Below are positions 12,178 through 13,171 of a DNA stretch of 13,171 nucleotides, in pieces; within the stretch, counting starts at the first letter, position 1; each line of letters begins with the position of its first letter. The position numbers were made by a program, and so were the translations under genes. Source of the stretch: Muellerivita sp035541195 (GTDB lineage Bacteria; Oederibacteriota; Muellerivitia; Muellerivitales; Muellerivitaceae); contig DATKNU010000023.1 of the NCBI GenBank assembly GCA_035541195.1, positions 1-13,171 on the forward strand, read 5' to 3'. The notes under the pieces are model-generated. The model had not been told where the DNA came from and ran no database searches. It was given only the letters and a program-made list of their open reading frames with translations.

Positions 12178-12201
12178 CGGCCCATCCGCTAGGATACGGC
12201 C

Positions 12202-13171
12202 ATGCGCCACGAAGCCCCGAAACACACCAACCGCCTGATCCACGAGAAAAGCCCCTACCTGCTCCAGCACGCCCATAACCCGGTGGATTGGTTCCCCTGG
12301 GGCGAGGAGGCCTTCCAAAAGGCCAAGGCCGAGAACAAGCCCGTCTTCATTTCCATCGGCTATTCGACCTGCCATTGGTGCCACGTGATGGAGCGCGAGA
12401 GCTTCGAGGACGAGGCCACCGCGGCCATCCTCAACGAGCATTTCGTCTCGATCAAGGTCGACCGCGAGGAGCGGCCCGACGTGGACCAGATCTACATGAA
12501 CGCCGTCATGCTCCTGGCGGGCCAGGGGGGCTGGCCCTTGAACCTGTTCCTCACGCCCGACCTCAAGCCTTTTTTCGGCGGCACTTATTTCGCCCCCCAA
12601 GCCCGTTACGGCCGGCCGGCTTTTTCCACCGTGCTCCAGGACGTTTCCCGGATCTGGAAAACCCAGCCCCAGGAAGTCGAGAAAGCCGGAAGCCAGCTCG
12701 CCGCCTACTTGGCCAAGGGCCAGGCGGTCCCGCGGGCCGAGGGCGCCTTGGGCGAGTCCCTGATCCGGCAGGTGCGCCAGGCGGCCCTGGCCACCTTCGA
12801 CGAGAAGGAAGGGGGATTCCGCAGCGCGCCCAAATTCCCGCCTTCCATGCTTTTGGGTTTCCTCTTGAGGCTTTACGCCAAAACGAAGGACGCCGAGCTG
12901 CTTTCCCCCATCACCGTCACGCTCGACAAGATGGCCCAGGGCGGCATCTACGACCAGGTGGGCGGCGGTTTCGCCCGCTATTCCACCGACGACGAGTGGC
13001 TGGTGCCCCATTTCGAGAAGATGCTTTACGACAACGCCCTTTTGGCCAAGGCCTACCTGGAGGCCTACCAGGTGACCGGCCGGGAAGAATATGCCCGCGT
13101 GGCGCGGGAGACCTTCGCCTATCTTTTGCGGGACATGCGGGCGCCCGAGGGGGGCTTTTACAGCGCGGAGG
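12202..13171 (+). CDS. DUF255 / YyaL-type thioredoxin-domain protein (3' truncated)
   Basis: The first 323 residues are present and the frame is open to the window end. Family members reach about 650-700 residues (bacterial YyaL, animal SPATA20). The N-terminal domain contains NRLIHEKSPYLLQHAHNP, then a thioredoxin-like strand PVFISIGYSTCHWCHVMERE with Cys57 and Cys60 in CHWC, then VDREERPDVD and GGWPLNLFLTPDLKPFFGGTYF. These blocks are near-invariant in the family. From about residue 190, FDEKEGGFRSAPKFPP and GGIYDQVGGGFARYSTDDEWLVPHFEKMLYDNA belong to the (alpha/alpha)6 glycosidase-like domain. The biochemical role is not settled. Upstream, AGGA lies seven bases before the ATG; the same bases could instead be a -10 box (TAGGAT), making the start ambiguous between SD-led and leaderless. 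Confidence 0.93.
   Translation, partial: MRHEAPKHTNRLIHEKSPYLLQHAHNPVDWFPWGEEAFQKAKAENKPVFISIGYSTCHWCHVMERESFEDEATAAILNEHFVSIKVDREERPDVDQIYMNAVMLLAGQGGWPLNLFLTPDLKPFFGGTYFAPQARYGRPAFSTVLQDVSRIWKTQPQEVEKAGSQLAAYLAKGQAVPRAEGALGESLIRQVRQAALATFDEKEGGFRSAPKFPPSMLLGFLLRLYAKTKDAELLSPITVTLDKMAQGGIYDQVGGGFARYSTDDEWLVPHFEKMLYDNALLAKAYLEAYQVTGREEYARVARETFAYLLRDMRAPEGGFYSAE

Noticed and set aside
11944..13011. 355-codon leftward frame
   Set aside because: Antisense to the RDD and DUF255 genes, both of which have clear family motifs, and it crosses the terminator.

Overview
The window is GC-rich, densely coding bacterial DNA. It looks chromosomal and mostly housekeeping, with structured intergenic DNA in two places. 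The host is probably diderm. A DUF3078-type exported beta-rich protein, a family best known from the Bacteroidota/FCB side of the tree, is encoded beside an Sec-exported lipoprotein with a lipobox and an MprF-type membrane protein. I cannot name the phylum from this sequence.

Layout. (1) 1-1530: the 3' part of a COG2085-like NADP-binding oxidoreductase converges on an ArsR-SRPBCC operon read leftward. Two palindromes lie between the converging genes, and a well-formed promoter with an overlapping candidate operator precedes arsR. (2) 1531-1911: a gene-free stretch holding a 110-bp direct repeat (2 copies, 2 mismatches). Each copy splits into two related hairpin modules, and a further 12-bp perfect palindrome follows. 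(3) 1912-4853: four rightward genes, a LigB/DODA-type dioxygenase, pirin, a hemerythrin-domain protein and an AlkD-type DNA glycosylase. The first two and the last two are tightly linked; together they resemble a redox/alkylation stress group. (4) 4840-5832: a leftward zinc-free quinone oxidoreductase-like MDR protein whose -10 box places the transcription start on its ATG. (5) 5833-6429: leftward tRNA-Ser(CGA) with encoded CCA, followed by two terminator-like hairpins alternating with two degenerate copies of the tRNA 3' end. (6) 6430-10267: rightward operon pdxH, mprF and an NlpC/P60-like lipoprotein with an EF-hand-like loop. (7) 10272-11144: leftward DUF3078 protein with its own promoter, which carries a palindrome in the spacer. 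(8) 11311-12128: rightward trmL and an RDD membrane protein ending in an intrinsic terminator. (9) 12202-end: a DUF255/YyaL-type thioredoxin-fold protein cut by the window edge.

How the genes work together. pdxH makes PLP. mprF uses aminoacyl-tRNA to modify and flip phosphatidylglycerol, and the coupled lipoprotein probably acts on the cell wall, so that operon is partly an envelope unit. The dioxygenase-pirin-hemerythrin-AlkD set suggests oxygen/electrophile handling plus repair, but that is inference from neighbourhood. I found no CRISPR, transposase, phage gene or obvious defence system. The unexplained parts are the repeat modules at about 1566-1852 and the tRNA-Ser 3'-end mimics at about 5886-6107.
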